Below, piece after piece: positions 29,817 through 32,161 of a stretch of DNA of 32,161 nucleotides. The translations under genes and the position numbers were made by a program. The notes under the pieces are model-generated. The model saw only the letters and a list, made by a program, of their open reading frames with translations, was not told the DNA's origin and made no database searches. How positions within the stretch are numbered: the stretch's first letter is position 1; each line of letters begins with the position of its first letter. The stretch lies in contig JAEWKH010000162.1 in assembly GCA_023386155.1 (NCBI GenBank), positions 1-32,161 on the forward strand, in the 5' to 3' direction. This DNA is from Pseudomonadota bacterium (GTDB lineage Bacteria > Pseudomonadota > Alphaproteobacteria > Rhizobiales > Beijerinckiaceae).

Positions 29817-30920
29817 ATGATCGGTGCCCTTCGCACGCCTGAGCAGCAAACCGTCACGGTCTTCGGCGGATCGGGTTTTCTCGGCCGCTACGTGGTGAGC
29901 CGCCTGGCCGAGCGCGGCTATCGCATCCTCGTTCCGACCCGCCAGCCGAACCTTTGGAACTTCCTGCCCCTGGGCAAGGTGGGGCAGATCAACCCGATCC
30001 ACGCCAACCTGCGCAACGAGGCTTCGGTGGCCCATGCGGTGGCGCGGGCCGACCATGTGGTCAACCTCGTCGGCATCCTGCAGGAGACCGGGCGCCAGCG
30101 CTTCGACACGCTCCAGGCCCAGGCGCCGGCGATGATCGCGCGGCTCGCCAAGAAGGCCGTCTCCTTCACCCATGTCTCCGCCATCGGGGCCGATGCGACT
30201 TCCGAATCGGCCTATGCCCGCTCCAAGGCCGAGGGCGAGGCCGCGCTGCTCGAGGCACGGCCGGATGCCGTGATCCTGCGCCCCTCCCTCATGTTCGGCC
30301 CGGGCGACAGCTCCTTCAACCGCTTCGGGACGCTCGCCCGCATGCTCCCCGTGCTGCCGCTGCCGGGGGCCGAGACCCGGTTCCAGCCGGTCTATGCCGG
30401 CGACGTGGCGGCCGCCGTCGTGGCGGCGGTCGAGGGCAAGGTGCAGGGCGGGCGGGCCTACGAGCTCGGCGGGCCCGAGATCCGCACCATGCGCCAGATG
30501 ATGGAATTCGTCTTCGCGGTCACCGAGCGCAAGCGCATGATCGTGCCCGTGCCCGGCAACCTGGCGCGGACCATGGGCAGCGTCCTGGGCACGCTCGACT
30601 GGCTGACGCTCGGCCTGATCCCGAACGAGCTCGTCACCACCCGCGACCAGGCGATCCTGCTGGAGACGGACAACGTGATCTCGGAAGGCGCCATCCGCGA
30701 GGGCCGGACGCTCGAGGGCCTCGGGCTCACGCCCACCACCATCGAGGCGATCGTGCCGAGCTATCTCCTGCGCTTCCGCAAGACCGGCCAGTTCGACCTC
30801 AAGCGCAACGTGGCGACCACGACCCCGGACCTGCTCGCCCCCCGGTCAGGGGGCGCCGCGTCCGACTTCCACCCGGAGCGGGCGTCCGGGCCGGCCGTCG
30901 GCCAGTCCGCGAGCCGTTGA
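29817..30920 (+). CDS. Complex I NDUFA9-like NAD(P)-binding protein
   Basis: A 367-residue atypical short-chain dehydrogenase of the NDUFA9 group. The N-terminal Rossmann fold carries VTVFGGSGFLGRYVVSRLAE (GxxGxxG), then VVNLVGILQETGRQRF, a mid-region VSAIGADATSESAYARSKAE (Tyr and Lys of the YxxxK type) and VILRPSLMFGPGDSSFNRFG. In mitochondria and alphaproteobacteria such proteins are accessory subunits of NADH:ubiquinone oxidoreductase that bind NADPH but are probably not catalytic. The C-terminus is low complexity. AGGAG lies 6 bases before ATG 29817. It stands alone, with no nuo genes nearby. Confidence 0.9.
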   Translation: MIGALRTPEQQTVTVFGGSGFLGRYVVSRLAERGYRILVPTRQPNLWNFLPLGKVGQINPIHANLRNEASVAHAVARADHVVNLVGILQETGRQRFDTLQAQAPAMIARLAKKAVSFTHVSAIGADATSESAYARSKAEGEAALLEARPDAVILRPSLMFGPGDSSFNRFGTLARMLPVLPLPGAETRFQPVYAGDVAAAVVAAVEGKVQGGRAYELGGPEIRTMRQMMEFVFAVTERKRMIVPVPGNLARTMGSVLGTLDWLTLGLIPNELVTTRDQAILLETDNVISEGAIREGRTLEGLGLTPTTIEAIVPSYLLRFRKTGQFDLKRNVATTTPDLLAPRSGGAASDFHPERASGPAVGQSASR

Positions 30921-30942
30921 GGGGCCGCCTCCGGCTCCTTCA

Positions 30943-31671
30943 CTATTTCCCGACCGGCGCGGCGTCGGCCCGGCGAGGCTGCATCGCCTTCGCCCTGCCC
31001 TGCGTGAGCTTCTTGTGCAGGTGGACCATCAGGGCCGCGCCGAAGATCGGCGTGATCAGGTTCACCACCGGCACGAGCACCAGGGCCGCCACGACCGCGC
31101 CGGCGGCCAGCACCGTGCCCCGGTGCTCGACGCGCAGGCGCGCGACCTCGTCCGCGCTCCAGAAGCGGCCCGCCGCCAGCTCGAAATATTCCCGGCCCAG
31201 CAGATAGGCGTTGGCCACGAAGAACGCCCCGATATTGACGCCCGGGATGAAGAACAGCAGCAGGGCCACGAGGTTCACCAGCAGCGACAGGCCGGCGAAG
31301 CGAAGGCCGTAGAGAATGGATTTCCCGAAGGGCAGCGGCTGGCCGGGCGGATCGGCCGGGTAGCTCTTGTGCTCCACCACCTCGGCCACGTCGTCGAGGA
31401 AGTAGCCCGCCACAATGGCGGAGATCGCCGGCAGCAGGTAGATCAGGGCGACGAAGAGGCCGAAGCCCGCGAGGAAGAACGCGAAGCTGTCGATGATCGG
31501 ATAGGCGGCGCTCAGATCGTGGTTCGTGAGGAAGATGTCGAACAGCTTCGTCAGCCCGAGCCAGACCAGGACGAGCAGCGCCACCGTCAGTCCAATCGAT
31601 TTCCAGAGAATGCGCCGCAAGGCGGGCGAGAAAACCTCGCGGGCCGCCGCGAAAACCGATTGAATCAGCAT
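30943..31671 (-). CDS. EI24/CysZ-like inner-membrane protein
   Basis: A 242-residue membrane protein of the EI24 domain family (CysZ/DUF540). Several hydrophobic helices are visible (SIGLTVALLVLVWLGLTKLF, FAFFLAGFGLFVALIYLLPA, LSLLVNLVALLLFFIPGVNI, GAVVAALVLVPVVNLITPIF) and the family motif NAYLLGREYFELAAGRF. The best-known member, CysZ, imports sulfate, but many alphaproteobacterial homologues are of unknown role and no sulfur genes are nearby, so sulfate transport should not be assumed. It is convergent with the NDUFA9-like gene and divergent from the amine oxidase. Confidence 0.85.
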   Translation of the reverse strand: MLIQSVFAAAREVFSPALRRILWKSIGLTVALLVLVWLGLTKLFDIFLTNHDLSAAYPIIDSFAFFLAGFGLFVALIYLLPAISAIVAGYFLDDVAEVVEHKSYPADPPGQPLPFGKSILYGLRFAGLSLLVNLVALLLFFIPGVNIGAFFVANAYLLGREYFELAAGRFWSADEVARLRVEHRGTVLAAGAVVAALVLVPVVNLITPIFGAALMVHLHKKLTQGRAKAMQPRRADAAPVGK

Positions 31672-31721
31672 CTGTCGTGTGTCTCCCTCAGCCCGCTCGA
31701 TGCGGGTGGCGGACCATACTT

Positions 31722-32161
31722 ATGAACGATCCGGCCGCAAAGCGAGAGGTGGAGACCGTCGTGTCAATGGACGTCGCAATGTCGAGAAACCCGGATGCCC
31801 ATTCCGATGTGGCGATCGTCGGCGCGGGAAGCGCCGGGATCGCCGCGGCCCGGCACCTGCTGGCCAGCGGCCTGACCGTGACGGTGCTGGAGGCGCGGGA
31901 CCGCATCGGCGGGCGCACGGTCACGCGCCGCTTCAAGGGCCATCCTGTCGATCTCGGCGCCCACTGGCTCCACGAGGGGCCGATCAACCCCCTGGTGAAG
32001 CTCGGGCACGCGCGCGGCGAGCCCCTGCGCCGGGCGCCCGTGAACGGGCATTTCTTCGTGCGCGGCAGGCCGGGCCGCCGGGGCGAGCGCGCGGGCCTCG
32101 ACCACGCCTTCGCCATGGCCGACCGCGCGATGGTCCAGGCGGCCAGGGCCCGCGAGGACCG
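31722..32161 (+). CDS. Flavin-containing amine oxidase (partial, cut by window end)
   Basis: The first 146 codons of an FAD-dependent amine oxidoreductase. The dinucleotide-binding motif VAIVGAGSAGIAAARHLL, the ribose-binding Glu in TVLEARDRIGGRT and the following LGAHWLHEGPINPL are typical of monoamine/polyamine oxidase-like enzymes. The catalytic and substrate domains lie beyond the window. The start is uncertain: ATG 31722, or 31767/31779, since the first about 27 residues are not conserved-looking. A substrate cannot be named. Confidence 0.85.
   Translation, partial: MNDPAAKREVETVVSMDVAMSRNPDAHSDVAIVGAGSAGIAAARHLLASGLTVTVLEARDRIGGRTVTRRFKGHPVDLGAHWLHEGPINPLVKLGHARGEPLRRAPVNGHFFVRGRPGRRGERAGLDHAFAMADRAMVQAARARED

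Noticed and set aside
1..32161. CRISPR array, prophage, insertion sequence or rRNA genes
   Set aside because: No regularly spaced direct repeats, transposase, integrase, phage structural gene or rRNA-like segment was found in the reading frames or intergenic sequence.

Overview
The window looks like chromosomal DNA of a GC-rich alphaproteobacterium of the order Hyphomicrobiales (Rhizobiales), most likely close to Microvirga, Methylobacterium or Bosea. This rests on the order lptC-lptA-lptB-rpoN-hpf-ptsN, a short-form RNase D, an EcfG-type (ECF15-like) sigma factor with a matching GGAAC-N17-CGTT promoter nearby, a ROSE-type leader before an hsp20 pair, and interspersed GC-rich palindromes. The species call is an inference from gene content and style, not from a search.

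Layout. 1-569: a palindromic repeat and a strong sigma-70-like promoter far upstream of an aminotransferase. 570-3722 (+): PLP aminotransferase, polyamine-type binding protein (PotF-like), terminator, periplasmic SIMPL-domain protein. 3742-11574 (-): methyl-accepting chemotaxis protein, then the conserved housekeeping block ptsN, hpf, rpoN, lptB, lptA, lptC and RNase D. 11689-14263: a stress block with a secreted Gly/Tyr-rich protein behind an EcfG-type promoter, the EcfG-like sigma factor, and two small heat-shock genes behind a sigma-32-type promoter and an RNA-thermometer-like leader. 14338-17430: palindromic repeats, a tiny secreted peptide, a YihY-family membrane protein and an AT-rich cadherin/RTX secreted protein. 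17440-18198 (-): HugZ-like flavin-binding protein.

18376-24922 (+) is a compact catabolic operon: LacI-family regulator with a perfect CG-centred operator in its own promoter, sugar-binding protein, two permeases, a MalK/UgpC-type ATPase and a GH63-like glycosidase resembling mannosylglycerate/glucosylglycerate hydrolases. No extracellular enzyme is present, so an intact glycoside is probably imported and split in the cytoplasm. The substrate is unproven.

24952-29554 appears to be an accessory insertion: a coding remnant, then the overlapping pair hen1-pnkp (bacterial RNA repair) with its own promoter and a perfect operator-like dyad, ending about 380 bp from the 3' end of a tRNA-Leu(CAG) gene. 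29817-32161 returns to ordinary genes: an NDUFA9-like NAD(P)-binding protein, an EI24/CysZ-like membrane protein, and the 5' part of a flavin amine oxidase cut by the window edge.

The items most worth a second look are the RNA-repair pair and its operator, the LacI/ABC/GH63 operon, the thermometer-like leader of the hsp20 operon, the EcfG promoter before the Gly/Tyr-rich protein, and the AT-rich RTX gene. All motif calls were made by eye; no database search or folding program was run.
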